Assembly: GCF_001436735.1 (NCBI RefSeq)
Contig: NZ_AYZE01000014.1
Span: 1,409-65,408 of the forward strand
Reading direction: 5' to 3'
Source of the DNA: Liquorilactobacillus cacaonum DSM 21116
Lineage (GTDB): Bacteria; Bacillota; Bacilli; Lactobacillales; Lactobacillaceae
DNA length: 64,000 bases
In this document: positions 17,885 to 27,933 of the stretch, in pieces
Layout of the letters: each line of letters starts with the position of its first letter
How positions within the stretch are numbered: the stretch's first letter is position 1
Position numbers and translations under genes: made by a program
The notes under the pieces: model-generated
Told to the model about the DNA's origin: nothing
What the model saw: only the letters and a program-made list of their open reading frames with translations
The model's database searches: none

Positions 17885-18496
17885 ATGTTAATTGCAAGTT
17901 ATAATAGTTCACAAATGGGAGATGTTCTCATTGTGATGCTTCATGAAGATATGAAAAATCAAAAAGTAGAAATCAAAGATAATGTTGTGCAAATTAGTGA
18001 TGCAGACGGTAATACTAAATTAGGTTATAACTTTTTTGGATTAGGTGAAGCTCTTGGCATAAAGGGTTCAGGGCAAATTAAGCTTGATGAGCAACAAATT
18101 AAGCTATTAAATGAAGTACTAAAAAATGCAGGCTTTGAGCTGCTACTAGAGGTAGACAAATCTGTTGATTTTGTAGTTGGATTAGTTGAAGAAATGGTGG
18201 AACATCCAGACTCAGATCATTTGCATATTACTAAAACTAATATTGGCAATGAAACACTACAGATTGTGTGTGGGGCATCCAATATAGCTGAAGGACAATT
18301 AGTTGTAGTTGCAAAAGTAGGTGCAATGATGCCAAATGGAGCAATAATATGGCCAGGACAGCTGAGAGGTATTAAGAGTGATGGGATGATTTGTTCTGCA
18401 CGCGAGCTGAATTTACCGAATGCTCCGAAAAAAAGTGGAATTTTAGTTCTATCAAAGGATGATTTTCAAAAAGGACAACCGTTTTTACTTGCCTAA
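17885..18496 (+). CDS. ytpR: YtpR-like tRNA-binding (EMAP/OB-fold) protein
   Basis: A 203-residue protein. An N-terminal DUF4479-like domain (residues 1-90) is followed by a tRNA-binding OB fold like that of PheRS-beta and EMAP-II (residues 97-200: VGLVEEMVEHPDSDHLHITK, then GASNI and SDGMICSARELNL). It stands alone and lacks any synthetase domain. The role in the cell is not established; tRNA or RNA binding is inferred from the fold. AAAGGAG precedes the ATG. Confidence 0.9.
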   Translation: MLIASYNSSQMGDVLIVMLHEDMKNQKVEIKDNVVQISDADGNTKLGYNFFGLGEALGIKGSGQIKLDEQQIKLLNEVLKNAGFELLLEVDKSVDFVVGLVEEMVEHPDSDHLHITKTNIGNETLQIVCGASNIAEGQLVVVAKVGAMMPNGAIIWPGQLRGIKSDGMICSARELNLPNAPKKSGILVLSKDDFQKGQPFLLA

Positions 18497-18570
18497 ATTT
18501 TGTTGAAGTAAGTAAATGTATGCTAACATGTTTTAGAGAGCATAGTTAGTTTTGTGATTAAAAATATTTC

Positions 18571-18608
18571 TAGCTACCTCTTAGCTCAGAACTTGGGTAG
18601 CTATTTTT
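18571..18608 (+). terminator. Rho-independent terminator after ytpR
   Basis: TAGCTACC (18571-18578) pairs with GGTAGCTA (18596-18603), followed by five T residues. Confidence 0.8.
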
Positions 18609-18641
18609 AGTTGATTCATTAAAAGTAAGGAAGAAAAAATA

Positions 18642-20744
18642 ATGCAGCATTATGATGGGCCAGCTTTTTATCGAAAAAAGAATAAAAGAGAAAATGAAAA
18701 GAAATATAAAATGACTTCTAAAAGTCAAAGTGAAGAGAAAAAAGAATTCAAAAGTGATGTAAATGGGGACAAAAAACAAATCTTTCGTCCATCCTTTGTG
18801 CCACCGTCATTTATCGGAAAGTCACAGAAATTAAGGAAAAGCCAAATTAAATATCAACAGTTATTCAATAATTTTAAAAAAAATGCAGAAGATTATTTAC
18901 TGTTTGATGAGACGTTAGATAGCGATGTGACTGATATTGTAGATGATAATTCAATTCAGGAAAATATTATAGCGCATACGCTTTTGAATAATGAAAGTAG
19001 TAGTCCAGTGGACAGTGATACACATAGCGAAAAATCTGAAAATGAATTGGATTATAAACAAGAGACCGATGAAGTAGATGAAGATACAAATGGTTCAGGC
19101 ATTATTCTTGCGCAACCAACTGAGGTAAATACGGCGATTTTTAGAGAACCGCTGATAACTGACAAAAATATTTTCGAAAAACCAGATGTTGACAAGGTAA
19201 CCCAAACTACGGATTCTACTGTTAAGCAAGAAACTTATACTGCTGATTTAACAAAACCAAAATCTGCTTCAAGGCAGATTCAACATCAAAGACAGCTGCC
19301 TGGGATAAATGAAGAAAAACAGTATAAATTTCCTAGCATGGATTTTTTGCCACCTATTGTTAAAGTTAACGATGATACTCAAGATGAGTGGGTTTTGGCG
19401 CAAATAGAAACACTGAATGAAACACTGGAAGCTTTTCATGTTGATGCAACTGTTAAAGATTGGACAATAGGTCCAGCAGTTACACAATTTGAATTAACGC
19501 TAGAAAAAGGTGTTAAAGTCAATAAAATTACAAACTTAATTGATGATTTAAAGTTAGCTTTAGCAGCCAAAGATATTAGAATTGAGGCACCAATTCCTGG
19601 ACAAAGTAGCGTGGGAGTTGAGATACCGAATTTAAAAGCTCGCCCTGTAATGCTTTCTGAGGTTTTGGATTCAACAAAATTCAAGGAACAAACATCTCCA
19701 CTTACAGTAGCACTTGGAGTTAATTTGTCAGGGGAATCAATAATCACAGATTTAAGGAAAATGCCACATGGATTAATAGCCGGAGCAACAGGGTCAGGAA
19801 AGTCAGTATTTATCAATAGTGTTTTAGTGTCATTATTGTATAAAGCAACACCACAAGAGGTTAAATTATTATTAATAGATCCTAAAGCTGTGGAGATGGC
19901 ACCATATCATGATATTCCACATTTGTTAGCTCCAGTTATTTCTGATCCAGTTGCTGCTTCAGCTGCATTGAAATGGGTTGTAGAAGAGATGGAAGAACGC
20001 TATCAGAAACTGGCGGCAGCTGGTGTAAGAAATATTGAAGGTTTTAATGAAAAGGTGGTAGAAAATCGAGATTTTGGATTATGTATGTCATACATTGTAA
20101 TTGTGATTGATGAGTTAGCAGATTTAATGATGGTTGCTTCTTCGGAAGTGCAAGATTATATTGCAAGAATTACTCAGAAGGCTCGTGCAGCAGGAATTCA
20201 TCTGTTAATTGCGACACAAAGACCAAGCGTAGATGTGATTACAGGAACAATCAAGAATAATATTCCGACAAGGGTAGCCTTTATGGTCTCAAGCCAAGTT
20301 GATTCAAGAACAATTATTGATGTTGGAGGAGCCGAACGCCTATTAGGTCGAGGTGATATGTTATATCTAGGTAATGGGGCAAGCCAGCCTATAAGGTTGC
20401 AAGGAACATTTGTGCAAAATGAAGTTGATAAGATTACTGATTTTGTACGTTCTCAAGGGAAACCTAATTATTCCTTTGACCCTGATGGATTGAAGAAACA
20501 AGCATTGCAAAATGAACAAGAAGATGAACTTTTACCTGAAATTTTGGATTATTTAGTCAATGAAGAAAATACTTCTACTTCGAAGCTTCAAAGAACTTTT
20601 GCAATTGGTTATAATCGAGCGGCAAACATTATTGATGTACTTGAAGCAAGACGATATATTTCCCCAGCAAGAGGTTCTAAACCAAGAGAGGTTTATCTTA
20701 CAAAAGAAGGATTGGATAAAATCAGAAATCGAGTTGATTATTGA
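18642..20744 (+). CDS. FtsK/SpoIIIE-family DNA translocase, soluble SftA-like
   Basis: ATP-driven double-stranded DNA pump that clears chromosomes from the division septum. The 700-residue protein has no N-terminal membrane segments; residues 1-225 are charged and low complexity. The motor follows: alpha/beta domain (about 230-365), Walker A GATGSGKSVF (near residue 384), Walker B IVIVIDELADLMM, ATQRPSVDVITG, and a C-terminal gamma winged helix (about 630-700) that reads KOPS-like sites. Absence of a membrane anchor and position after ytpR match B. subtilis SftA (YtpS/T region), not SpoIIIE. The next gene, murC, is 72 bases downstream. Confidence 0.9.
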   Translation: MQHYDGPAFYRKKNKRENEKKYKMTSKSQSEEKKEFKSDVNGDKKQIFRPSFVPPSFIGKSQKLRKSQIKYQQLFNNFKKNAEDYLLFDETLDSDVTDIVDDNSIQENIIAHTLLNNESSSPVDSDTHSEKSENELDYKQETDEVDEDTNGSGIILAQPTEVNTAIFREPLITDKNIFEKPDVDKVTQTTDSTVKQETYTADLTKPKSASRQIQHQRQLPGINEEKQYKFPSMDFLPPIVKVNDDTQDEWVLAQIETLNETLEAFHVDATVKDWTIGPAVTQFELTLEKGVKVNKITNLIDDLKLALAAKDIRIEAPIPGQSSVGVEIPNLKARPVMLSEVLDSTKFKEQTSPLTVALGVNLSGESIITDLRKMPHGLIAGATGSGKSVFINSVLVSLLYKATPQEVKLLLIDPKAVEMAPYHDIPHLLAPVISDPVAASAALKWVVEEMEERYQKLAAAGVRNIEGFNEKVVENRDFGLCMSYIVIVIDELADLMMVASSEVQDYIARITQKARAAGIHLLIATQRPSVDVITGTIKNNIPTRVAFMVSSQVDSRTIIDVGGAERLLGRGDMLYLGNGASQPIRLQGTFVQNEVDKITDFVRSQGKPNYSFDPDGLKKQALQNEQEDELLPEILDYLVNEENTSTSKLQRTFAIGYNRAANIIDVLEARRYISPARGSKPREVYLTKEGLDKIRNRVDY

Positions 20745-20816
20745 AAGGAATTCACTCGCTTTTTGTGTTAAACTAAGTCAGTAAATTTATTTAATTAAAG
20801 GAAAGAGGACAATAAT

Positions 20817-22148
20817 ATGGATACGGAAACCACCTATTATTTTGTAGGAATCAAGGGAACTGGGATGAGCTCTCTAGCCTTACTTTTGCATGATAAAGGA
20901 TTAAAAGTTATTGGTTCTGATATTGAAAAGTATACGTTTACACAGCGTGGACTAGAATTAGCCGGAATAAAAATATTACCCTTTGATGAAAAAAACATTG
21001 TGGAAGGTCTTACCATTATTCAAGGAAATGCTTTTGGAGATGATCATCCTGAAATAAAAAAAGCAAAGGAATTAGGAATTACAATTATTACATATCCTGA
21101 GTTCCTAGAGAAGATTGTCGAGAATACAACAAGCATAGGAATTGCAGGAGCACATGGAAAAACTAGTACAACAGGATTGCTAGCACATGTTTTAGGTGGA
21201 GTGGCACCAACGAGTTATTTGATTGGAGATGGCTCTGGAAAAGGAGTTCCTGATGCGAGATTCTTTGTCTTCGAAGCTGATGAATATCGCCGACATTTTG
21301 TTGCATATCATCCAGATTATGTGGTAATGACAAATATAGATTTTGATCATCCAGATTATTTTACTGGAATTGAAGATGTATTTGATGCATTTGAAACACT
21401 AGCCAAGCAAACTAAAAAGGGAATCTTTGCCTGGGGTGAAGATAAATACTTAAGAAATATTAAGGCAGATGTTCCAATTTATTATTATGGAACATCAAAA
21501 GCAGATGATTTTAGAGCTGAAAATATCAAACGTACGACAACTGGATCAACTTTTGATGTTTATTATCATGATGACTTTTTAGGAACTTATGAGATTCCAA
21601 TTTTTGGTGAGCATAATGTATTGAATAGTTTGGCAGTAATTGCAGTATCTTATTTTGAAAAAGTTGCTCAAGATGAAGTTAAACGTGAACTTTTGACATA
21701 CCAGGGAGTCAAAAGACGTTTTACGGAGAAATATGTTGCGGACGTGACAATAATTGATGACTATGCGCATCACCCATCCGAGATTAAGGCAACAATTGAT
21801 GCCGCTCGACAGAAATATCCCAATAAGAAAATAATTGCGGTTTTTCAACCACATACATTTAGTCGTACAATTGCGCTAATGGATGATTTTGCCGTTAGCT
21901 TGAATTTAGCTGATAAAGTCTATCTTACTGATATTTTTAGTTCTATACGCGAACATGGTGGGAATGTTTCTAGTAATGACCTTGGGGATAAAATTACTAA
22001 AGGCGGTGAGGTTTTGAAAGTAGATAATATGTCACCACTACTTGATTTTCATGATGCCGTCGTTGTTTTTATGGGTGCCGGAGATATTCAAAAATATGAA
22101 TATGCATACGAGAAATTATTGAGTACGTTAAGCCCTAGAAATAACTAG
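20817..22148 (+). CDS. murC: UDP-N-acetylmuramate--L-alanine ligase
   Basis: Adds L-Ala to UDP-MurNAc, the first peptide step of peptidoglycan precursor synthesis. The 443-residue protein shows the N-terminal Rossmann [14 protein letters not shown] loop [10 protein letters not shown] (near residue 108), [10 protein letters not shown] and the C-terminal [13 protein letters not shown], all family signatures. AAAGGAAAGAGG precedes the ATG. It follows the sftA-like gene as in bacilli and is ended by a hairpin with a long T tract. Confidence 0.96.
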   Translation: MDTETTYYFVGIKGTGMSSLALLLHDKGLKVIGSDIEKYTFTQRGLELAGIKILPFDEKNIVEGLTIIQGNAFGDDHPEIKKAKELGITIITYPEFLEKIVENTTSIGIAGAHGKTSTTGLLAHVLGGVAPTSYLIGDGSGKGVPDARFFVFEADEYRRHFVAYHPDYVVMTNIDFDHPDYFTGIEDVFDAFETLAKQTKKGIFAWGEDKYLRNIKADVPIYYYGTSKADDFRAENIKRTTTGSTFDVYYHDDFLGTYEIPIFGEHNVLNSLAVIAVSYFEKVAQDEVKRELLTYQGVKRRFTEKYVADVTIIDDYAHHPSEIKATIDAARQKYPNKKIIAVFQPHTFSRTIALMDDFAVSLNLADKVYLTDIFSSIREHGGNVSSNDLGDKITKGGEVLKVDNMSPLLDFHDAVVVFMGAGDIQKYEYAYEKLLSTLSPRNN

Positions 22149-22207
22149 TTTAGAATCGCTTTAGATATTACGGTTAATTAATAGAATATGAATTATATGT
22201 AATTTAG

Positions 22208-22252
22208 AAGTTTTACTCAAATGTAAATTGAATTTTGAGTAAAGCTTTTTTT
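22208..22252 (+). terminator. Rho-independent terminator of murC
   Basis: AGTTTTACTCAAA pairs with TTTTGAGTAAAGCT, followed by seven T residues and then a T-rich tandem repeat. Confidence 0.82.
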
Positions 22253-22294
22253 AAATGTTCTTTATTTTTTTTTAAATGTTCTTTATTTTTTTTT
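22253..22294. repeat. Perfect 21-bp tandem duplication
   Basis: Two identical adjacent copies (22253-22273 and 22274-22294) of a unit beginning AAATGTTCTTTAT and ending in a run of eight or more T. It lies directly after the murC terminator, so it triplicates the T tract. It ends 75 bases before the next start codon. Confidence 0.85.
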
Positions 22295-22368
22295 AATCTC
22301 TAATCGATTGAGACAAATCGAAGTCTATGCTAAAATACATTCAAGACTATATGGAGGTGTCGTTATTA

Positions 22369-22854
22369 ATGTCAGAAGATACTCACAGGCAAGGAAAAAC
22401 GATTGATGATTTAAATGAAGGAGATTCATTAACAGTTAATGAAAGTGTTTCATACAGGGATGTACTGTTATATTTAGGAATGACCAACGATAATAATCCG
22501 TTGTACATTCAAGATGAATATGCGAGAAACATGGATTACAAGGCAGCAATAGTTCCGCCTGTTTTACTTACAGGAATTATTACCAGATCGGTCTCAATGA
22601 TTCTTCCCGGTCCTGGGAGTCAGGTAGTCAATTTAGCAGTCAATTTTATTTTGCCAGTGTATCATGAAGAAGACGTCACATTTACTTTCGAAGTCATAAA
22701 AGTTGATGAAATGAAAGAGGTAGTTACGTTAGCAGTAACAGGGGTCAACGATGAAGGATGCCGAATTGTTGATGCGGTTGTGATGGTTAAGCCACCCACA
22801 AAGATATTGGTAGCAGATAATGATGAAAGTGTTAATACAGAGGTGAATATTTAA
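22369..22854 (+). CDS. MaoC-like hot-dog fold protein
   Basis: A 161-residue single hot-dog domain of the MaoC/(R)-hydratase type: GKTIDDLNEGDSLTVNESVSYRDVLLY, then the hydratase-like D-N-N-P-L-Y segment (residues 42-47) and an AAIVPPVLLTGII block replacing the usual A-x-F-x-G-x-IAHG. The catalytic Asp/His pair of true hydratases is only partly visible (Asp present, His not in the expected place), so enzyme activity is uncertain. GGAGGTG at 22353-22359 fixes the ATG at 22369 over the upstream in-frame ATG. Its stop overlaps the next start (TAATG). Confidence 0.78.
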   Translation: MSEDTHRQGKTIDDLNEGDSLTVNESVSYRDVLLYLGMTNDNNPLYIQDEYARNMDYKAAIVPPVLLTGIITRSVSMILPGPGSQVVNLAVNFILPVYHEEDVTFTFEVIKVDEMKEVVTLAVTGVNDEGCRIVDAVVMVKPPTKILVADNDESVNTEVNI

Positions 22855-23549
22855 TGGAGAATGGTAGAAAGTTAGTAAGTAATACTGGTGTGAATGGCTT
22901 TTTAACTAAAATGTATGGATTTATGAGTGGAGCAGTTGCAATCTCTGCTTTGGTTTCATATTTGGTTTCAAATGTTTTTTACAATGAAGTTGCTACTTAT
23001 ATGGCTAATAATCGATTTATGATGTTTGTTTTGATTGGTGCACAATTTGTAATTGCGATTGGAATGTCTTTTAAGGTTGATAGGTCACCTGTCGTTTCTG
23101 GATTAGGTCTCGTAGCTTTTGCTGTAATTGAGGGGATTTTTTTTGGATTAGTAGTGTCACTGTATGCAGCTAGTGATGTGACAATGGCTTTTGTTGGGGC
23201 AGCAGCAGTATTTGTCTCGATGGCACTTATTGGTACAACCACTAAAAGAGATTTGACGAAAGTTGGTACACATGCTTTTGCAGCACTTATTGCATTAGTT
23301 ATCGTGTCGGTTATTAATATTTTTTTACAGAGTACAGTAATTACATTTGTATTTTCGTTTGTTGGAATTCTTATATTTACAGCATTAACGGCATGGGATG
23401 CTCAAAAATTTAGAATGTTATATTTACAAACAAGAGGACAAGTTTCAGGGACTAGTTTAGCGCTTATGGGAGCTCTACAATTATATTTAGATTTCGTTAA
23501 CTTGTTTATCAACTTACTAAACATTTTTACTGGTTTTAACAATAAATAA
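22854..23549 (+). CDS. Bax inhibitor-1/YccA family membrane protein
   Basis: A 231-residue protein with seven hydrophobic segments, typical of the TMBIM/BI-1 family, including the conserved ending around LTAWDAQKFRMLY (near residue 182), which carries the di-Asp-type pH sensor region. Bacterial members include a pH-dependent calcium leak channel (YetJ) and FtsH-interacting YccA; which activity applies here is not known. It starts within the stop codon of the hot-dog gene (translational coupling) and is followed by a terminator. Confidence 0.9.
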   Translation: MENGRKLVSNTGVNGFLTKMYGFMSGAVAISALVSYLVSNVFYNEVATYMANNRFMMFVLIGAQFVIAIGMSFKVDRSPVVSGLGLVAFAVIEGIFFGLVVSLYAASDVTMAFVGAAAVFVSMALIGTTTKRDLTKVGTHAFAALIALVIVSVINIFLQSTVITFVFSFVGILIFTALTAWDAQKFRMLYLQTRGQVSGTSLALMGALQLYLDFVNLFINLLNIFTGFNNK

Positions 23550-23566
23550 TTTTTAAAATTATTGTG

Positions 23567-23613
23567 GGAGTCTAAGTCAAAAGTAAATTTTGGCTAGACT
23601 CTTTCTTTTTTTG
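23567..23613 (+). terminator. Rho-independent terminator after the BI-1 family gene
   Basis: GAGTCTAAGTCAAAA pairs with TTTTGGCTAGACTC with few mismatches, followed by a T-rich run. Confidence 0.82.
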
Positions 23614-23780
23614 CAAATTTTTAGAGATTATCTAAAAGTGAAATTAGCCTAATTGAATATCCTAATTAGTATTCAAGTTTCAATGATTTATGTTGGCCTT
23701 TATATTTTCGTTAATTTCTACTAATGAGTACAATAGTTTGTTAAAATAGGTCAAGAAGATACATTAAAGGAGTTAGTTGT

Positions 23781-26450
23781 ATGAATAAACAAAAAAAATT
23801 ATTATTGATAGATGGTAATAGTGTTGCTTTTAGGGCTTTTTTTGCGCTACATCAATCGCTTGAAAGGTTTGTAAACCATAATGGGCTACATACCACTGCA
23901 ATTTATGGTTTTAAGAATATGCTGGATAAAATTATAGAAGAAGTTAAACCAAGTCATATTTTAGTTGCATTTGATGCAGGGAAAAGGACATTTAGGACAA
24001 ATGAATTTGAAGAGTATAAGGGGGGGCGTTCTAAAACCCCTAGCGAACTTTCAGAACAATTTCCTTATATAAAAGAATTGTTAAGTGCCTATGGAATAAG
24101 CAACTATGAACTTCTCAATTATGAAGCGGATGATATTATCGGCACCTTGGCCAATGATGCCCAAATAAAAGGATTTGATGTGACAATAGTCACAGGTGAT
24201 CGCGATTTAACACAGCTTACGACTAATCAAATAACGGTAGCAGTAACGAAAAAGGGTGTAACTGAAATAGAGAAATATACACCGGCACATGTGGAAGAAA
24301 AATATGGGATAAAACCAGAACAAATTGTTGATATGAAAGGGTTGGTTGGAGATGCTTCTGATAATTATCCGGGAGTAACTAAAGTTGGTGAGAAAACAGC
24401 AATCAAATTATTACAACAATTTGGATCAATTGAAAATATTTATGAAAATTTAGATGAAATTAAGCCTTCAAAAATGAAGGATCATTTAATTGAAGATCAA
24501 GAGATGGCGTTCCTATGCAAGAAGTTAGCGAAAATATTGTGTGATGCACCGATTGAGATTGGTATTGATGATGTAAAATGGAACGGAATAATAGAAGATG
24601 ATTTACGTAAGTTTTATGCGGAAATGGATTTTAAAAGTTTTTTAGCAAAGATGCAATCAAGTAAATTAAATCAATTAGACGAAAAAGATAAGAACAAGGT
24701 CACATATCAAGTAATCAATGCAGATGAGCAGTCTTTTAAGTTGAATTTAAACAAACCGCTATCTTTTTATTTGGAGATGAGTGGTGACAACTATCATCAA
24801 GCGCAGTTTGTCGGATTTTCGCTTAAAAATGATGATAAAATTTTTGTCAGCCGCAATGTTGAATTTTTGAAATCACTAGATTTAAAAAGAGCATTAGAAG
24901 ATGAAAATGTGAAAATTGATTTATTTGATGGGAAAAGGACATATGTTGGGTTACGACGATTAGGGATTGAGCTTAAGGGTATTGATTTTGATATGTTATT
25001 AGTTTCTTATTTGTTGGATTCAAGTGAAAATAATAACGATTTTGGTAAATTAGCACAGCAACATGATTATTTTAATGTTTCTAGTGACGAGGAAGTCTAC
25101 GGTAAAGGAGCTAAATATCAAATACCGGAAGATGATAGCATTTTCTTTAATCATCTAGCTAGGAAAGTTTTTGCAATTGAACAATTAAAAATGCAGTTAA
25201 TGAAAAAATTAAAAGAAAATGAACAAGAAAAACTTTATTTTGAAATTGAACGTCCACTTTCATTAGTGCTTGGTAAGATGGAAGCAACAGGAATTAAGTT
25301 GGATAGTCAAAAACTTGAAGAGATGGGTAGTCAACTCAAGGAAAGATTAGCTGAATTAGAACAAGAAATTCATGTGGAAGCAGGTGAAGATTTTAATATA
25401 AATTCACCCAAACAGCTAGGTGTAATATTATTTGAAAAGTTGAAATTACCTGTTATTAAAAAAACAAAAACTGGTTATTCAACTGCTGTTGGAGTTTTAG
25501 AGGAACTAAGAGGAATGGCCCCCATTATTGATAATATTTTAAAGTATCGTCAAATTTCTAAAATTCAATCGACATATGTTGAAGGCCTCCTAAAAGTTGT
25601 TTTTAAAACAGATGGTAAAGTGCATACTAGATATACGCAAACACTTACCGCAACGGGAAGGTTATCTTCAGTTGATCCAAATTTGCAAAATATTCCAGTA
25701 AGGCTTGAAGAAGGACGCCAAATTAGAAAGGCGTTTGTCCCTGAAAAACTAAATTGGAAAATTTTTTCATCTGATTATTCGCAGATTGAATTAAGAGTTT
25801 TGGCTCATATCTCTCATGATAAAAATATGCAGGCTGCTTTTAAAGCTGGGGCAGATATTCATGCTAATACGGCAATGCAAATCTTTGGATTAGATGCTGC
25901 AGAAAAAGTTACTGGAAACATGAGACGACAGGCAAAAGCTGTTAACTTCGGAATTGTTTATGGAATTAGTGATTATGGTTTAGCTCAAAACATTGGAATT
26001 ACCAGAAAACAAGCAAAGGAATTTATCCAACGTTATTTTGAAGTTTTTCCAGGAGTTAAGCAATATATGGACGATATTGTTGCAAAGGCACGGGAAGATG
26101 GCTTCGTCGAGACATTGTTTAACCGGAGACGATACTTACCAGAAATCAAAAGTAAGAATTTCAATTTACGCTCGTTTGCAGAACGAACAGCAATGAATAC
26201 ACCCATTCAAGGAAGTGCAGCTGACATTATTAAGGTAGCAATGATTAATATGCAAGAGATGTTGAAAAATAAAAATTTAGAAGCCAAAATGTTATTGCAA
26301 GTTCATGATGAATTAATTTTTGAAGCACCAAATAAAGAAATACCTCTATTAGAAAAATTGGTACCAAAAATAATGGATCAAGCTGTATCCTTAGAGGTAC
26401 CATTAAAAGTTGAGAGTGCATACGGGAAGACTTGGTTTGACGCTAAGTAG
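23781..26450 (+). CDS. polA: DNA polymerase I
   Basis: Fills gaps and removes RNA primers in replication and repair. The 889-residue protein has a 5' nuclease domain (1-290, with LLIDGNSVAFRAFFAL, YEADDIIGT and GDRDLTQL), a 3'-5' exonuclease-like domain (about 310-480) and the polymerase domain (motif A SDYSQIELRVLAHIS, motif B RRQAKAVNFGIVYG, motif C LLQVHDELIFE). The exonuclease DxE is LEM and the other acidic sites are replaced, so proofreading is lost, as in most Gram-positive PolA. First gene of a replication/repair operon with mutM 17 bases downstream. Confidence 0.97.
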   Translation: MNKQKKLLLIDGNSVAFRAFFALHQSLERFVNHNGLHTTAIYGFKNMLDKIIEEVKPSHILVAFDAGKRTFRTNEFEEYKGGRSKTPSELSEQFPYIKELLSAYGISNYELLNYEADDIIGTLANDAQIKGFDVTIVTGDRDLTQLTTNQITVAVTKKGVTEIEKYTPAHVEEKYGIKPEQIVDMKGLVGDASDNYPGVTKVGEKTAIKLLQQFGSIENIYENLDEIKPSKMKDHLIEDQEMAFLCKKLAKILCDAPIEIGIDDVKWNGIIEDDLRKFYAEMDFKSFLAKMQSSKLNQLDEKDKNKVTYQVINADEQSFKLNLNKPLSFYLEMSGDNYHQAQFVGFSLKNDDKIFVSRNVEFLKSLDLKRALEDENVKIDLFDGKRTYVGLRRLGIELKGIDFDMLLVSYLLDSSENNNDFGKLAQQHDYFNVSSDEEVYGKGAKYQIPEDDSIFFNHLARKVFAIEQLKMQLMKKLKENEQEKLYFEIERPLSLVLGKMEATGIKLDSQKLEEMGSQLKERLAELEQEIHVEAGEDFNINSPKQLGVILFEKLKLPVIKKTKTGYSTAVGVLEELRGMAPIIDNILKYRQISKIQSTYVEGLLKVVFKTDGKVHTRYTQTLTATGRLSSVDPNLQNIPVRLEEGRQIRKAFVPEKLNWKIFSSDYSQIELRVLAHISHDKNMQAAFKAGADIHANTAMQIFGLDAAEKVTGNMRRQAKAVNFGIVYGISDYGLAQNIGITRKQAKEFIQRYFEVFPGVKQYMDDIVAKAREDGFVETLFNRRRYLPEIKSKNFNLRSFAERTAMNTPIQGSAADIIKVAMINMQEMLKNKNLEAKMLLQVHDELIFEAPNKEIPLLEKLVPKIMDQAVSLEVPLKVESAYGKTWFDAK

Positions 26451-26467
26451 TTGTTTGGAGGAAAAAA

Positions 26468-27295
26468 ATGCCAGAATTGCCAGAAGTAGAAACAGTCCGC
26501 CAAGGGCTTAGAAAGTTAGTTTTAAACAAAAGAATTGAAAAAATAGTATTGTTATATCCGAAAATAGTAATTGGAGATTCTAGTCTCTTCAAAAACACAC
26601 TTGAAGGATTGACAATTAAAGAAATTGGACGTAGAGGTAAATATTTACTTTTTAATTTTACTGAAGGGATTACAATGGTTTCGCATCTGCGAATGGAAGG
26701 TAAGTACTTTGTAAGAAATAGTGATGATGAGATTGAAAAACATACACATGTCATTTTTAAATTTACTGATAAAAAAGAGTTAAGATACAACGATGTGCGT
26801 AAATTTGGAAGGATGGAATTAGTAAGAACTGATGACGTTTTTAATTTAAAAAGTCTCAAAAAACTAGGCCCAGAACCAATTGCATCTGACTTTTCAACAC
26901 TTGATTTTGCAACAAAGCTCAAGAAGAAAAACAAAATGATTAAACCAGCGCTACTTGATCAAACGTTGGTGGCAGGACTTGGAAATATTTATGTTGACGA
27001 AGTCTTATGGATGAGTAAAATAAATCCACAAACGATTGCAAGCCATTTGAAAGAAGAGCAAATTAAGACTTTACATGATGCAATTATATTGGAATTGGCA
27101 AAAGCTGTTTCAGCAGGTGGGACAACTATTCGAAGTTATACGAATGCTTTTGAAAATTCAGGAGCGTTTCAATTTGAATTAAATGTTTATGGTAAGACTG
27201 GAGAATTATGTGCAAGATGTCATACACCAATTAAAAAGATTGTTGTTGCTCAACGTGGGACACATTTTTGTCCAAATTGTCAAAAGGTGGAATGA
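26468..27295 (+). CDS. mutM: Formamidopyrimidine-DNA glycosylase
   Basis: Excises 8-oxoguanine and formamidopyrimidines and cuts the abasic site. The 275-residue protein begins MPELPEVETVRQGL, with Pro2 as Schiff-base nucleophile and Glu3 as catalytic acid after Met removal. It has Lys58-equivalent in GRRGKYLLF, the H2TH helix region, and a C-terminal zinc finger C-x2-C-x16-C-x2-C (CARCHTP ... FCPNC). It lies between polA and coaE in the same operon, GGAGG just ahead of the ATG. Confidence 0.97.
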   Translation: MPELPEVETVRQGLRKLVLNKRIEKIVLLYPKIVIGDSSLFKNTLEGLTIKEIGRRGKYLLFNFTEGITMVSHLRMEGKYFVRNSDDEIEKHTHVIFKFTDKKELRYNDVRKFGRMELVRTDDVFNLKSLKKLGPEPIASDFSTLDFATKLKKKNKMIKPALLDQTLVAGLGNIYVDEVLWMSKINPQTIASHLKEEQIKTLHDAIILELAKAVSAGGTTIRSYTNAFENSGAFQFELNVYGKTGELCARCHTPIKKIVVAQRGTHFCPNCQKVE

Positions 27296-27298
27296 CAA

Positions 27299-27898
27299 AT
27301 GACTTATGTTCTAGGGCTTACGGGTGGCATAGCATCCGGAAAATCAACAGTTAGTTTTTTTTTAAAGAATCAAGGAGCTGTAATTATTGATGGTGATGTG
27401 GTAGCTAGAGAAGTTGTTAAAAAAAATAGTTTGGGTTTAAAACAGATTATTGAAAAATTTGGCGAAGAATTCATTACTAACACTGGAGAATTAAATAGGC
27501 GAAGACTTGGAGACTTAGTGTTTAACGATAAGGATAGTTTAAAAAAATTAACAAGTATTACTGGGCCATTGATTCACAAGCGAGTTAGAAAGTTAATTGA
27601 AGATGAAAAAAATAGGAAAAGCAGACTAATCGTGTTAGATATTCCTTTATTATTTGAAGGAAATTATCAACAATATTGCGATGATGTAATGTGTGTTTGT
27701 GTACCTGAAAAAATCCAGATAAAAAGATTAATGAAACGTGATCATTTTAGTGAGCAACAGGCGAGGAATCGTATTTTAAGTCAAATGGAAAGTGTAAAAA
27801 GATGTGCGTTGGCGGATATTTTAATTGATAATTCTAAACAAGTTGAAGAAACACTGAATCAAGTGCTAAAATGGCTAGAGATAATGGATTTAGGATAG
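27299..27898 (+). CDS. coaE: Dephospho-CoA kinase
   Basis: Phosphorylates dephospho-CoA at the 3' hydroxyl, the last step of coenzyme A synthesis. The 199-residue P-loop kinase has GLTGGIASGKSTVS (residues 6-19), the DGDVVAREVV acceptor region and VLDIPLLFEG, plus MKRDHFSEQQARNRI of the lid. It begins three bases after mutM; the order polA-mutM-coaE-nrdR-dnaB-dnaI is conserved in bacilli. Confidence 0.96.
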   Translation: MTYVLGLTGGIASGKSTVSFFLKNQGAVIIDGDVVAREVVKKNSLGLKQIIEKFGEEFITNTGELNRRRLGDLVFNDKDSLKKLTSITGPLIHKRVRKLIEDEKNRKSRLIVLDIPLLFEGNYQQYCDDVMCVCVPEKIQIKRLMKRDHFSEQQARNRILSQMESVKRCALADILIDNSKQVEETLNQVLKWLEIMDLG

Positions 27899-27933
27899 TT
27901 AGTCGTGCGAATTGAATAATGAGGTGAAAAAAT

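Noticed and set aside
19436-19816. 126-codon minus-strand ORF inside the FtsK-like gene
   Set aside because: Fully inside a well-conserved motor domain on the plus strand and without start signals.
23781-26450. Missing proofreading residues in DNA polymerase I
   Set aside because: Loss of the 3'-5' exonuclease acidic residues is the rule in Gram-positive PolA and is not a novelty.
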